Shown one piece after another: positions 9,941-19,309 of a stretch of 64,000 bases of DNA (position 1 is its first letter; every line of letters begins with the position of its first letter). The translations under genes and the position numbers were made by a program. The stretch is from Haloglomus irregulare (GTDB lineage Archaea > Halobacteriota > Halobacteria > Halobacteriales > Haloarculaceae), in contig NZ_QMDX01000007.1 of NCBI RefSeq assembly GCF_007421925.1, positions 39,473-103,472 of the forward strand, written 5' to 3'. The notes under the pieces are model-generated. The model ran no database searches and was not told the origin of the DNA. It saw only the letters and a program-made list of their open reading frames with translations.

Positions 9941-10207
9941 GCGAACCAGAAAACGATTCCGTCAACAGAAAACCAGAACAGTACCCTCGAGAGACCCCCG
10001 CAATTGATATCCTCCACCCCACTCGCTCACGGATTTGCCGTTCGTGGTTCGAGACGGCGGCCGTCTGGTAGCCACGCTTTAGACACTCGAAGTGCTTGCG
10101 GTGACGATCACCGTCGTGAGTGAACCGCCTCGAAAACCGGGGAACACTACAGCACCCCATTTCCGTGGCAAACGTGTATCGTTTCTAGTTCCGTAACCCT
10201 ATACAAA
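9941..10207. other. Intergenic stretch, nothing recognised
   Basis: This separates the divergent starts of the truncated Bat-family gene and the broken HTH gene. It should hold both promoters. I could not identify a confident TATA box or any RNA or protein gene. Confidence 0.4.
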
Positions 10208-10609
10208 ATGAGCTACGATACGGAACACGTGGGAAACGCGGGTGACACTCCGAAGATGATCATCGGATCCCCACGTTCGCAGAATTACTCGAGAACCCGT
10301 CCCTCGCTAGTCTCTATACATCGATTCGGCGCTCAGCGACTGCCACGGCCCCCGAACTTGTTGAGTCAACGACTGACTCGAAGAAGACGGTGTTCGACTA
10401 TCTCGATAAACTGGAGCAGGCAGGCCTGATCAGCAAGGTTGACGAGGATGGCGGAACCGCCGTATACACCGCTGAAACTGCGTATGATCTCGTCGAAGCG
10501 CTCTATTCGATTTTCGATCTTGGTGACGATGAGCCGGGCCCGACGACGTACACCGGATGATTTCGACGAGGACGAAGGCGATCTCCTTGGGGAATTTGCC
10601 GACAAGTAG
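10208..10609 (+). pseudogene. Frameshifted winged-helix regulator remnant
   Basis: The first codons (MSYDTEHVGNAGD) are in one frame. From about 10262 the coding signal moves to another frame, which reads FAELLENPSL, then a clear winged-helix segment (KKTVFDYLDKLEQAGLISKV) up to a stop at 10558-10560. A third frame gives the acidic tail DDFDEDEGDLLGEFADK and a stop at 10607-10609. Two frame changes are therefore needed to make one protein of about 130 residues. The content matches small haloarchaeal HTH regulators. Sequencing error is an alternative. Confidence 0.6.
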
Positions 10610-10686
10610 ACCGAATGACGAGGCTCAGCTCGTACCGGTGAGCGAGATGACGGAATTCTTGATACCACGGGGAATAGCCCTACGAA

Positions 10687-11769
10687 ATGAATGGTCTCGA
10701 ACTAACGCTCCGCCTACTGAGCGGTGTTTTGCTTATCCTCGCAAACGGATTCTTCGTCGCGATCGAGTTCGCACTCACTCGCGTGCGACAGTACCCTAAG
10801 TCCGAGTTCGACGTCCCGGGACTCGAGCGAGCCTGGGAGATGACACAGGATCTCGAAATCTATCTTACGAGTTGTCAGGTCGGCATCTCTGCGACGAGTA
10901 TCGCCGTCGGCATCGTCGCGGAACCGGCCCTGGCTTCGTTGATCGATCCAGTGTTCGAGAACACGCTGCTCACGTCGATTGGGGCGGGTGGCATCCTTGC
11001 GTTCGTCATCATCAATCTGCTCCACCTGACCCACGGCGAACAGACACCCACGTATCTCGGGGTTGAGCGGACGAAGTTCGTCGCTCGGTACGGCGCGACA
11101 CCGCTGTACTGGTTTGCCAAGCTGCTCTATCCGGTCATCGTGCTCGGAGACAGCGTCGCCAAATGGACGCTCGGGCTGTTCGGTGTCAAGATGACCGGTG
11201 CCTGGCTGGAAACCGAAACCGACCGGGTCGAATCCCGGGCGGACCTCCGCCATCGGCTCGGGACTTTGCTTGACCAAGGGAATCTTTCTGAGGAACGGCA
11301 AGAAGAGATCCTGAACGCCTTCACTGTCGGCGAACAGCCCGTCAGCGATATTATGACCGATCGTGAGGACATTATTTTTCTCTCGACAGCCGTCTCTGCG
11401 CAGGAAAATTTCGATCGAATCGGAACAAGCCCGCACACGCGATTTCCCTTGATTGGTGACGATCCAGCCGACTATCGAGGGGTTGTCTACGTCCCTGCAG
11501 TTGTTGATCAGATCGACGAGCTCCGGCATGGCGAGGTGACGTTCGAGGATGTCGCTGCTCCACCGATGACGCTCCGAGCAGACACGCTCATCAGCGATGC
11601 CGTCGATCAGTTTCAGGACGAACATCAAGAACTCGCGCTTGTGTATGATGAGGACGAGGAGAACGTCGTGGGACTGATCACTGCGACAGACGCTCTCGAA
11701 GCAGTGATGGGTGAAATCGAAGACCCCCTCGACATCAAACTCAAGGAACAGAAAAGCGCCCCCCAGTGA
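10687..11769 (+). CDS. CNNM/CorC-type membrane protein with CBS pair
   Basis: 360 residues. An N-terminal CNNM (DUF21) membrane domain with about four hydrophobic helices (LLSGVLLILANGFFVAIEFA onward, to about 190) is followed by a paired CBS region (about 215-345; PVSDIMTDR and ITATDALEAVMGE mark the two halves). The C-terminal CorC_HlyC domain of the longest family members is absent, as in many haloarchaeal homologues. Family members are implicated in divalent-cation (Mg or Co) efflux or its regulation, with adenine nucleotides binding the CBS pair. The exact ion is unknown here. Confidence 0.88.
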   Translation: MNGLELTLRLLSGVLLILANGFFVAIEFALTRVRQYPKSEFDVPGLERAWEMTQDLEIYLTSCQVGISATSIAVGIVAEPALASLIDPVFENTLLTSIGAGGILAFVIINLLHLTHGEQTPTYLGVERTKFVARYGATPLYWFAKLLYPVIVLGDSVAKWTLGLFGVKMTGAWLETETDRVESRADLRHRLGTLLDQGNLSEERQEEILNAFTVGEQPVSDIMTDREDIIFLSTAVSAQENFDRIGTSPHTRFPLIGDDPADYRGVVYVPAVVDQIDELRHGEVTFEDVAAPPMTLRADTLISDAVDQFQDEHQELALVYDEDEENVVGLITATDALEAVMGEIEDPLDIKLKEQKSAPQ

Positions 11770-11894
11770 ACTGGCTGTACGAGTCCAAAGCCGACAAAAT
11801 CTCCACGCGCTCCTATTCAGAGCAATACTTTTCAACTTACTGATTAATAACGTACATTCTCAAACGCTTTATTCGTCCGGCTACAATCACGGAT

Positions 11895-12080
11895 ATGAAA
11901 TTTGATTTCACGCGCTCAGTGGTTCCGCTCGCCGCAATCGTCGCCGTCGCAACAGTCGCGCTCACGTCCGTAATGGCTCCCTCAACGGTCTTCATGATGG
12001 TTCTGCCCTCAATAATCGTCTTCTCGGTCGTCGCGTTCTTCTTCGGACTGAAACACGGCGAGTTCCGTGCCAGTCCGTAG
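11895..12080 (+). CDS. Small two-helix membrane protein
   Basis: 61 residues, almost entirely two hydrophobic helices (about 8-28 and 31-50), ending in a short polar tail (LKHGEFRASP). Similar short proteins are widespread in haloarchaea and uncharacterised. The AT-rich stretch at 11840-11880 gives a plausible promoter, so it is likely transcribed separately from the CNNM gene. Confidence 0.7.
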   Translation: MKFDFTRSVVPLAAIVAVATVALTSVMAPSTVFMMVLPSIIVFSVVAFFFGLKHGEFRASP

Positions 12081-12315
12081 CGGTCCGGTTCACTTCGGGA
12101 TGTCCGCGGGGAAGGTCCACTCCCGCTCTGAGTTACGCTGATTCTGGGCAACTTACTGACCTTCAGAAGTGATATCCAACGCTCCTTCTTCTGCCAGACG
12201 GCGTCGGGAACTTTGTGAGGAGAGTAAACAATACCCGTGGTCACGGCGCCGTGTTTTCACCGTCTGCCTCGACAATGTATATAATAGTAGCAACGTATAC
12301 TCCACTTGGAACGGA

Positions 12316-13680
12316 ATGGCTGTACTGGACGACCTCTCCGGATTCGAGTTTGAGGACGTGGTGGAAGACGTCTTTCGAAACCTCGGCTACGAGAATGTCC
12401 GGCAGGCCGAGCGGACGGCCGACGAGGGGCGTGACGTCATCATGGAAGAGGTCGTCGACGGCACCCGTCGTGCAATCATCGTTGAGTGTAAGCACACGGA
12501 TACAGTCGGACGGCCGGTCGTACAGAAATTACATTCGGCCATCGCGACGTTCGACTTCGAGGGGCCAAAACACGGGATGGTCGTCACAACCGGGCGGTTC
12601 ACGAACCCCGCTCAGGAGTACGCTACCCGGCTTCAGCAGAACGACGACCCGCACCCCATCGAGTTGCTAGACGGCGAGGACCTCCGTGAGATCGCCGACG
12701 AGATCGGCCTCGACCTCTACAACGGTCGAATCGAAATCCTCTGTGACGAGACGCTTCGCCCGTACGACCCGGCGGCCGATGTGGACGCGGCCGTCGCGGA
12801 AGCGTTCCGCGACATCGAGAACATCGAGGCTGCCGACCTGCCCGCGCCATACTCGGAGGCGACGTTTCGGCCAGTCTTGGCAGTCACCGCTGACACCAAC
12901 GCGGTCTTCGAAACGTCGGTCGGCGTCATCCACCGGATCAACGAACGGACGCGGTTCGTCGTTCACGCCGACCGCGGACATCCACAGGTAGCTGACGACG
13001 ACGTCGCGACGCTGGTCACCGAAAACCTGCACGCGACGATCGACATAGACACCGACCGATTTGGCGAGGTATTCGACGAGATTGAGGAGCGCCGGTTCGG
13101 GCAGACCCAGACCGACTACAAGGAGTGGGCCGTCGACCGCCTCCAGGACTTCCACACGACGACGGTGACCTACACCGGCGACAATAACGTCACGTACAAC
13201 AAGACCTGCGAGCCGAACCGCTCGGACATATCCGTCCAGTCGATCGAGCCGGTCTACCTGCCGGAGGTGCGGCATACGACCGATCTCAAAGAGTACACCC
13301 ATCCCTACGAGTACTACGCGGCGGGCCCCTCTTGGGTCACCGCGGAGGACGGGATCCATCGCTGCGTCCACTGTGACACGAGCGGTGTCGGCAAGACGTA
13401 CACCTACTGCCCCAACTGTGGAGCGATCGCCTGCGACAGCCACATCAAGACCGAACGGCTAAAGCAGGAACCGGTCTGTACGGGCTGTGCGGTAACTGAG
13501 CGGTTCGCGTTGAAGACGAAGTACTTCTATGACGAAGGCAATCTCGAGGCCTTCCGTGAGGAGTACACCGATATGTCGATCCACGAGAAAGCGATGGAGA
13601 ACAAACTCTTGGCTGGGGCGAGCGTGGTTGCGGCGCTGCTAGTTGTTATCGGGCTACTCGTCATCGGCGGTGTTATCTAG
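12316..13680 (+). CDS. Mrr-like restriction endonuclease with zinc ribbons and C-terminal membrane anchor
   Basis: 454 residues from ATG 12316, preceded by TATA-like sequence near 12277-12285. The N-terminal about 110 residues form a PD-(D/E)xK nuclease domain of the Mrr_cat type (FEFEDVVEDVFRNLGY helix, DEGRDVI, then VECKHT carrying the E-x-K). The middle region (about 150-340) is unassigned. Cysteines about 352-400 form zinc-ribbon pairs (C-x2-C, CPNC, C-x2-C), and the last 22 residues are a transmembrane helix (GASVVAALLVVIGLLVIGGV). Mrr-family enzymes cut modified or foreign DNA. Membrane tethering is unusual and could restrict action to incoming DNA. Function is inferred. Confidence 0.8.
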   Translation: MAVLDDLSGFEFEDVVEDVFRNLGYENVRQAERTADEGRDVIMEEVVDGTRRAIIVECKHTDTVGRPVVQKLHSAIATFDFEGPKHGMVVTTGRFTNPAQEYATRLQQNDDPHPIELLDGEDLREIADEIGLDLYNGRIEILCDETLRPYDPAADVDAAVAEAFRDIENIEAADLPAPYSEATFRPVLAVTADTNAVFETSVGVIHRINERTRFVVHADRGHPQVADDDVATLVTENLHATIDIDTDRFGEVFDEIEERRFGQTQTDYKEWAVDRLQDFHTTTVTYTGDNNVTYNKTCEPNRSDISVQSIEPVYLPEVRHTTDLKEYTHPYEYYAAGPSWVTAEDGIHRCVHCDTSGVGKTYTYCPNCGAIACDSHIKTERLKQEPVCTGCAVTERFALKTKYFYDEGNLEAFREEYTDMSIHEKAMENKLLAGASVVAALLVVIGLLVIGGVI

Positions 13681-13912
13681 ATTACGGGGATCTCCAGATT
13701 GAGGAGCCCAAAATCAGTCGGCGCGTAGGCGTCCTCAACACAGTCACGAAGTTTCTCGGACATCTCTACCCCAACCTCGATACACTGGTCGAAAAGGGGC
13801 TGGTCAAAAAGGAGACAAAGACTGCCGGGCAAACGTCAATACAGTCACCAAACGCGGACAGCGAGTACTCGAAGCCCGGCGTGACTGGGAACGCCAGTAC
13901 GTCGACCTATAA
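13681..13912 (+). pseudogene. PadR-family regulator remnant
   Basis: Directly after the nuclease gene, the plus strand encodes HLYPNLDTLVEKGLVKKETK, the recognition wing of PadR-type repressors. The frame then breaks and resumes as TKRGQRVLEARRDWERQYVD before TAA at 13910-13912. There is no start codon or N-terminal helix, so this is the 3' two-thirds of a dead gene with one frameshift near 13825. Confidence 0.65.
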
Positions 13913-14053
13913 TTCGTACCGAGCGATATCACTACAATCACATTCGGGACAGGAGTCCTTGATCTCATCTAAATTGGTCCCGCAAGATCGACACTCGAAC
14001 AGTACTGTTGTATCAGTTGAGCTCGGAGACAGCCGCTTTAGAACTCGTAACAT
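13907..14053 (-). CDS. 48-residue zinc-ribbon microprotein
   Basis: ATG at 14053 and TAG at 13907 encode 48 residues with one zinc ribbon: C-x2-C (FECRSCG) and CPEC. The short basic N-terminus (MLRVLKRLS) precedes it. Small one-ribbon proteins of this size are common and conserved in haloarchaea. It follows the next zinc-ribbon gene by 6 bp and is probably co-transcribed with it. Target unknown. Confidence 0.65.
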   Translation of the reverse strand: MLRVLKRLSPSSTDTTVLFECRSCGTNLDEIKDSCPECDCSDIARYEL

Positions 14054-14059
14054 AGAGAA

Positions 14060-14197
14060 TCATTGTGGGTCAACGACATCCTGGCACTCGGGACATTCAG
14101 CCCAGACACCGCCCGCATACTCTATCAGAGTATGAAGAGACAGAATCTCACAACCGCAATGCGGGCAGTCGCCGAGTTGCGGGTCCTGAGTGCTCAT
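14060..14197 (-). CDS. 45-residue zinc-ribbon microprotein
   Basis: ATG at 14197 and TGA at 14060. The protein has two knuckles, CPHCGC and CPEC, separated by an aliphatic stretch (LHTLIEYAGGVWAE). This pattern is typical of small haloarchaeal zinc-binding proteins of the kind DUF7837 describes, assigned here from memory. It is the first gene of a two-gene unit with 13907-14053. Confidence 0.65.
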   Translation of the reverse strand: MSTQDPQLGDCPHCGCEILSLHTLIEYAGGVWAECPECQDVVDPQ

Positions 14198-14589
14198 ATG
14201 AGTGTGAAGCGTGTGACTGAGGGACGCAATGCCCTCTGCTTCTATCTAAGGGGACAGGCCCACATATACCTCAGTGAACCAAAGTGAAAGTGGAAGCAGA
14301 GTTAGTCTACTTGATCTGAAGCCTGCCGTCTGAGAGATTGTCGTCGTCAAATCAATCTGGTGAGCGTTGCTCGCCCAACCGTTCACGTACGTATATCCGA
14401 GAGTATCTTGATATCCTCCCCGTCCTGAAGGCGAAGTTTTAGCCTTGCAACTTCGATAATTGGCGATTGACAGAGCACTAGTTTCGAACGAAGAGTATGA
14501 AGCACCGAAGCCGCCAGGTCGAGTCACAGGAACCACTCAAACGCGACCCACAGATTGAATCCGGCCGGTCGCATGCATCTACATAGCGA
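14198..14589. other. Gap with probable IS200/605-type end relic
   Basis: No credible gene. Around 14405-14450 is a tatcctccccgtcctgaagg-type sequence like that seen at the ends of haloarchaeal tnpB elements, but no transposase is nearby. The rest is upstream sequence for the helicase gene at 14590 and for the zinc-ribbon pair. Confidence 0.35.
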
Positions 14590-16002
14590 ATGCGGATCGA
14601 ATTCGACGACGGAACCCTCCTACTCCGTGACGCGCCCGAGAATGTGCCCCATGCGGAGTGGGACGACCGCGTCGACGAGCATCGCACACAGGCATATCGA
14701 TATCGAGCCCTCCTCGAATGGGTCGGCACATGGACGGATAGCGACGACCAAGCCACGCTCCGCGATGGATTCGGTGCAGCCTGCGAGGATGATGCCCGGG
14801 GCTACCCCGACCTCGAACTTACGCCGGCACTTCACATCGAACCGCGTGACTACCAACAGGCCGCCCTCGACGCCTGGATCGACCACGGCCGACGGGGAAG
14901 CGTCGTCCTCCCGACGGGCAGCGGGAAGACGTTCCTCGGACTACAGGCCATCGCCGACGCCGGCGTGAGTGCGCTCGTCGTGACGCCGACGATCGATCTG
15001 ATGAATCAGTGGCACGCCACGCTCACCAACGCCTTCGGCGACCAACTTACAGAGCCGGTCGGCGTCCTCGGTGGCGGCAGCCACGACGTCACCGCGATCA
15101 CAGTCACCACCTACGACAGCGCCTACCGCTACGTCAACGAGTACGGCGATCGGTTCGGCCTGCTCGTCGTCGACGAGGAACACCACTTGCCAGCCCCTAC
15201 CTACCGGCAGATCCCCGAGATGATGATCGCGCCGTATCGCCTCGGGTTGACTGCAACGTATGAGCGGCCCGACGGCAAGCACGAACTCCTCGAGGACCTC
15301 CTCGGCCCGGTCGTCTACCGTGAGGACGTCGACGAACTCGCTGGCGAATACCTCAGCGAATACAAGACGATCCACATGTCGGTCAAGCTCACGGTTGATG
15401 AGCGCCAACAGTACGACGAGGAGTACCAGATCTATCGCGACTACGTCGACAGTCACGAGTTCGACCTCTGGAAGGAGGAGGGTTATGCGGAATTTCTCAA
15501 GCGCACGTCCTACGACCCGCAAGGCCGGCGGGCACTTATCGCCAAGCAACGGGCCGAACGAATCGCCCGCACCGCCGAGAAGAAACTCGACACGCTCGAC
15601 AATCTCATCAAGCGCCATCACGACGACCGCGCGATCATCTTCACCGCCAACAACGACTTCGCCTACGACATCTCCCAGGAGTTCATCGTCCCCTGTATCA
15701 CCCACCAGACGAAGACCGACGAACGAACCGAGATCCTCGAGCGGTTTCGCACGGGCGACTACTCGATGCTCGTGACGTCCCAAGTCCTCGACGAAGGCAT
15801 CGACGTCCCGGCGGCAAACGTTGGTATCATCCTTTCCGGGAGCGCCTCGAAACGCCAGTACGCGCAACGGCTCGGCCGCATCCTGCGGCCCACTGACGAC
15901 CGCCAGCCCGCCCGTCTCTACGAAATCATCACCGAGGATACGATGGAGACGTACGTCTCCCAGCGACGCCGGGAGGGGGTGACAACTAATGCTGACGGCT
16001 AA
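14590..16002 (+). CDS. XPB/Rad25-family DNA helicase
   Basis: 470 residues, an SF2 helicase. Walker A is LPTGSGKTFLG (about 109-120), motif II is VDEEHH (about 196), motif III is GLTATYER (about 219), and the C-terminal RecA lobe has TSQVLDEGIDVP and QRLGRILRP (motif VI). The N-terminal about 95 residues are the short domain seen in archaeal XPB. Archaeal XPB unwinds DNA and pairs with the nuclease Bax1, which is encoded immediately downstream with a 14-bp overlap. Together they are thought to act in excision-type repair. Confidence 0.9.
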   Translation: MRIEFDDGTLLLRDAPENVPHAEWDDRVDEHRTQAYRYRALLEWVGTWTDSDDQATLRDGFGAACEDDARGYPDLELTPALHIEPRDYQQAALDAWIDHGRRGSVVLPTGSGKTFLGLQAIADAGVSALVVTPTIDLMNQWHATLTNAFGDQLTEPVGVLGGGSHDVTAITVTTYDSAYRYVNEYGDRFGLLVVDEEHHLPAPTYRQIPEMMIAPYRLGLTATYERPDGKHELLEDLLGPVVYREDVDELAGEYLSEYKTIHMSVKLTVDERQQYDEEYQIYRDYVDSHEFDLWKEEGYAEFLKRTSYDPQGRRALIAKQRAERIARTAEKKLDTLDNLIKRHHDDRAIIFTANNDFAYDISQEFIVPCITHQTKTDERTEILERFRTGDYSMLVTSQVLDEGIDVPAANVGIILSGSASKRQYAQRLGRILRPTDDRQPARLYEIITEDTMETYVSQRRREGVTTNADG

Positions 16003-17347
16003 CCTCGCGCGCTCACGCACGACCGACGAGATGACTACGCCGCTGTTCATCGATCCCGACGAGGAGCGCTACCGAAAGACTGCTCGGGAACTGATCCACT
16101 TGTTCGGGGATCATCTTGGCGAACGGAAAGGAGATCTCGAAGACGCGATTGACGAGCTCACCGTCGCGGATACTGACTACAAGATCGTTCAGGGCCTCGC
16201 GAAGCTCCTCAAAGACGAGTGCGAATTCGAGGTCGTGGCCTCCGTCGAACCGCGAGAAATCCGCCGGCGACTCTTCGAGAAAGCCAATGATTGGTATCCG
16301 ATCGTCCGCCAGCCCACCCTCGGCGAGGATACACAGAAACTGGAGGTGTACAGCGCGGTCGCCGACGACCTCGGACTGTCGCTCGAAGAGTGTTATCGCG
16401 GGATGTACGCCGATCTTGAGGACAACAAGCGACTCGTCCGAATCGGGACGCGGACGGCCGACCAGTACGCCAGTGATGATGATGCATCGACGTCGACGAC
16501 CAACCTGACCGGTAGCAGCGACGCGGAGTACGAACACACGGATCTCACCGTGGACTGGCTGTTAACTCGCTACAACCTCGCCCTCGCCCAAGCCGTCCTC
16601 TACGATGCGACGGAAATGCGGATTCGGGTCTGGGACCACTTCGGGACGGTCTTCAGCTATGTGAAGCTGTTCGGATTGATGCACCGGATCTATCCGATCG
16701 ACGCCGACGGTGAACGCGTCCCGAGTACCGACCAAGCCGCCGGCTACGAGGCCGTGCTGGACGGGCCCGCATCGCTGTTCTCCCAATCGCAGAAGTACGG
16801 GATTCGCATGGCGAACTTCCTGCCGGCGTTACCGCTCTGTGACCGGTGGGAGATGACTGCGACGATTCTTGTCGACGAAACCTCCGGTGAGACACGTCAG
16901 TTCATGCTCGACCATACCGAGGGCCTCGATTCCCATTACAGCGCTGGCAACCGCTTCGATAGCGACGTCGAGCGGACGCTCGCCAACAAGTGGGAGCGAG
17001 CGAATACGGAGTGGGAACTTGTCCGAGAAGACGATGTCTTGGATCTCGGTGCCGAAGTGATGATCCCCGACTTCGCGATCGAACATCCGGACGGACCACG
17101 AGCAATCTTCGAAATCGTGGGCTTCTGGACACCCGAGTACCTCAACGAGAAGCTGGCGAAAATTCGAGGGGCCGATCTCGACCACTTGCTTGTCGCAGTG
17201 TCGGAGCGGTTAGAGTGCTCAGCGGACGACTTTGAGGAGGCGAGTGACCGCGTTCTCTGGTTCAAATCAGGGATTCACGTCTACGATGTGGTGGAGTTAG
17301 CAGAGGCGCACGCCATCGACGGACGCGCCCCTGATCACCAACACTGA
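15989..17347 (+). CDS. Bax1-type nuclease partner of XPB (DUF790)
   Basis: 452 residues. The start MLTANLARSR overlaps the helicase gene and matches the usual Bax1 N-terminus, so the later Met at 16031 is less likely. The C-terminal part has a PD-(D/E)xK-like core (VMIPDFAIEH, then AIFEIVGFW). In archaea Bax1 binds XPB and cuts near the bubble fork. A low-complexity linker at about 165-180 (DDDASTSTTN) is halophile-typical. The operon arrangement strongly supports the call. Confidence 0.88.
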   Translation: MLTANLARSRTTDEMTTPLFIDPDEERYRKTARELIHLFGDHLGERKGDLEDAIDELTVADTDYKIVQGLAKLLKDECEFEVVASVEPREIRRRLFEKANDWYPIVRQPTLGEDTQKLEVYSAVADDLGLSLEECYRGMYADLEDNKRLVRIGTRTADQYASDDDASTSTTNLTGSSDAEYEHTDLTVDWLLTRYNLALAQAVLYDATEMRIRVWDHFGTVFSYVKLFGLMHRIYPIDADGERVPSTDQAAGYEAVLDGPASLFSQSQKYGIRMANFLPALPLCDRWEMTATILVDETSGETRQFMLDHTEGLDSHYSAGNRFDSDVERTLANKWERANTEWELVREDDVLDLGAEVMIPDFAIEHPDGPRAIFEIVGFWTPEYLNEKLAKIRGADLDHLLVAVSERLECSADDFEEASDRVLWFKSGIHVYDVVELAEAHAIDGRAPDHQH

Positions 17348-17382
17348 CGGGGGCCGCTTCGCTCCAGATATTCTTAGGATGA

Positions 17383-17847
17383 CTACCAGTCTTCGCCGGG
17401 TGGCGGATACTGCTCGACAGGCTCGCCTTTCTCTTTCACGACTTCCGGCTCTGTATCGCTGGTTCCGCCCTCGTTGATCTCCTTGAGGATGGCATAGAAG
17501 CGCCATTCGTCACCGTAGTCGAAGAGATAGCAGATCCGGTCACGTTCGTCCAAGTCCAATTGACGGGCCATCTGACCGACTGTCGTCTCGCCCGCGTCAT
17601 ACTCCTCGCCACCGCGCAACATTCCGTCTGGGGATTGTTCGATCTCTCCAGGGCGCTTGTACTGGACGTCGCTGTCCCAGTAGTCTTGGTCAGTTCCGAA
17701 GAACCAGAGGTGGTCTTGGTCCAGTCCGACCGCGCTGTTGAGTACCGACTGGAACTCGTCCAGGGTTCGGTCCGCCCCGACGACGATGTCCCGCCACAGC
17801 GACCGGGGGTCGTGCTCGTACTTGACGCGGAAACGGTAGGTCGCCAT
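17383..17847 (-). CDS. Plasmid pRiA4b ORF-3-like protein
   Basis: 154 residues. It matches the family pattern: an N-terminal strand YRFRVKYEHDPRSLWRDI, then LDEFQSVLNSAVGLDQDHLWFF, then a DERDRICYLFDYGDEWRF block. Members are common on plasmids and beside IS elements and their function is not established. It faces the XPB-Bax1 operon convergently with a 35-bp gap. Confidence 0.8.
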   Translation of the reverse strand: MATYRFRVKYEHDPRSLWRDIVVGADRTLDEFQSVLNSAVGLDQDHLWFFGTDQDYWDSDVQYKRPGEIEQSPDGMLRGGEEYDAGETTVGQMARQLDLDERDRICYLFDYGDEWRFYAILKEINEGGTSDTEPEVVKEKGEPVEQYPPPGEDW

Positions 17848-17882
17848 ATTTGTGGAGTTCTTTTGTATCGACGCTGGTGACG

Positions 17883-17951
17883 TTATCGGTCGAGCCAGTA
17901 GTGCCAGTCCGAAACGGCCTGCTCAGTGTCATCACTGGCTTCAAACTGGTA
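17883..17951 (-). pseudogene. 3' end of split CcbP-like gene
   Basis: The minus strand reads YQFEASDDTEQAVSDWHYW and then LDR and TAA at 17883, the usual C-terminus of CcbP-type calcium-binding proteins. The rest of the gene is at 19310-19600, on the other side of the tnpB element. This fragment has no start of its own. Confidence 0.75.
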
Positions 17952-19309
17952 GCAAGGCGGATTCCCCGGGTCACCTGACCCGTGGTGGAATGCCGACAAC
18001 AAACAACATAAATACTGGTAAGTAACCAGACTACTTCTTTGAAGATAGAGTGGACGACTACCTGCGACGCACAGCCATCACTCGCATCATCGTGAGCGAC
18101 GAGCAAGCCGACATGCTCGAAGCCACGATTAGCAACTGGCAACACGGAGCCACCCTCGCCGCCCACATCGGCTGGAAAGAACACGAAAACTCCAAATACG
18201 GACTCCAAAAACTCGCTTACGACGATGTACGCGAAGAAACTCATCTCGGAAGTCAACACGCAATACTCGCCACTCACCAAGCCGCAAGCGCACTCACAGG
18301 CGTCAGAGCACTCAAAGACAACGGTCGCAACGTCTCCTGTCCAGACTTCACCAGTCCAACCATCAAATACGATGCGAACACACTGACGCTCTTCGAAGAC
18401 AACACCGTCTCACTCACCACTGTTGAAAACCGAGTCCGGTGTGAACTCGTCCTTCCAGACGACGAAGACGGCTACCAGTACCAATTCCTGAACGACGACG
18501 AGTGGAGCGTCACGGAAAGCACGCTCACCGCCCGTGACGGCGACTACTTCTTACACCTCGGGTTCCGCAAACCAAATCCGTTCGATGAAGCCGAGTCTCC
18601 TGCTGAGGACAGAACAGTTCTCGGAGTAGACCTCGGTATCGAAAACCTCGCCGTTACCAGCACTGCACACTTCGAGTCAGGGACGAAACTGGTTCACGAC
18701 CACGAACAATTCGAGCAGGTTCGAGGAGGTCTTCAGCAGACCGGAACACAATCGGCTCACCGAACCATCGTCGGTCGGGACAACCGGGAAGAACGGTACT
18801 CACGGGACAAACTGCACCGCGTCTCGAACGCGATTATCGAGCAAGCCGTGGAACATGAGTGTAGCCACATCGTGTTCGAGGACTTGTCGTACATTCGTGA
18901 CCGGATGCCGAACGCGAAGACGTTCCACCAGTGGGCACACCGTAAACTCATCCAGTTCGTGACGTACAAAGCTGAGTCACTTGGTATTCGTATCGAGTTC
19001 GTGAACGCGGCGTACACGAGTCAGCGATGTAGTGAATGCGGTCACACGAGTCGTGGGAATCGTCCTGTGCAAGCCCATTTCGAGTGTGAGAGGTGTGAGA
19101 AGACGCTTCATGCGGATTATAATGCGGCGAAGAATGTGGGGTGGCGGTTTGTCCGTCGTGGGCTCAACGACTCACGGCGGACGGGCAACAGTCAACTTGC
19201 CCTGAAGTCAGGAACGGTGACGCCGATTCGGGGATTCATCCCGGACTCAGTACCGAGTTAGAGGCCGAGAACACTGACAAGCCCCGCGCCACCGTGCGCG
19301 GGGTTGTTG
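17952..19309 (+). mobile_element. IS200/IS605-type tnpB-only element inserted in CcbP-like gene
   Basis: The ends are inferred by rejoining the CcbP-like gene. The left end has a GGGTC-acct-GACCC hairpin near 17969-17982. The right end has a CCCCGCGC/GCGCGGGG hairpin near 19282-19302. There is no tnpA. In such elements the right end downstream of tnpB is the source of the guide (omega) RNA, so 19200-19309 is the likely RNA segment. Boundaries are accurate to a few bases. Confidence 0.75.
18050..19261 (+). CDS. tnpB: TnpB RNA-guided endonuclease
   Basis: 403 residues from GTG 18050. RuvC residues are intact: Asp in VLGVDLGIENLAV (about 195), Glu in VFEDLSYIR (about 277), Asp in HADYNAAKN (about 352). 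The zinc finger has CSECGHTSRG and CERCE. The catalytic set is complete, so the protein could be active as an RNA-guided nuclease that keeps the element in place. It sits alone in the element; transposition would need a TnpA supplied in trans. Confidence 0.92.
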   Translation: MDDYLRRTAITRIIVSDEQADMLEATISNWQHGATLAAHIGWKEHENSKYGLQKLAYDDVREETHLGSQHAILATHQAASALTGVRALKDNGRNVSCPDFTSPTIKYDANTLTLFEDNTVSLTTVENRVRCELVLPDDEDGYQYQFLNDDEWSVTESTLTARDGDYFLHLGFRKPNPFDEAESPAEDRTVLGVDLGIENLAVTSTAHFESGTKLVHDHEQFEQVRGGLQQTGTQSAHRTIVGRDNREERYSRDKLHRVSNAIIEQAVEHECSHIVFEDLSYIRDRMPNAKTFHQWAHRKLIQFVTYKAESLGIRIEFVNAAYTSQRCSECGHTSRGNRPVQAHFECERCEKTLHADYNAAKNVGWRFVRRGLNDSRRTGNSQLALKSGTVTPIRGFIPDSVPS

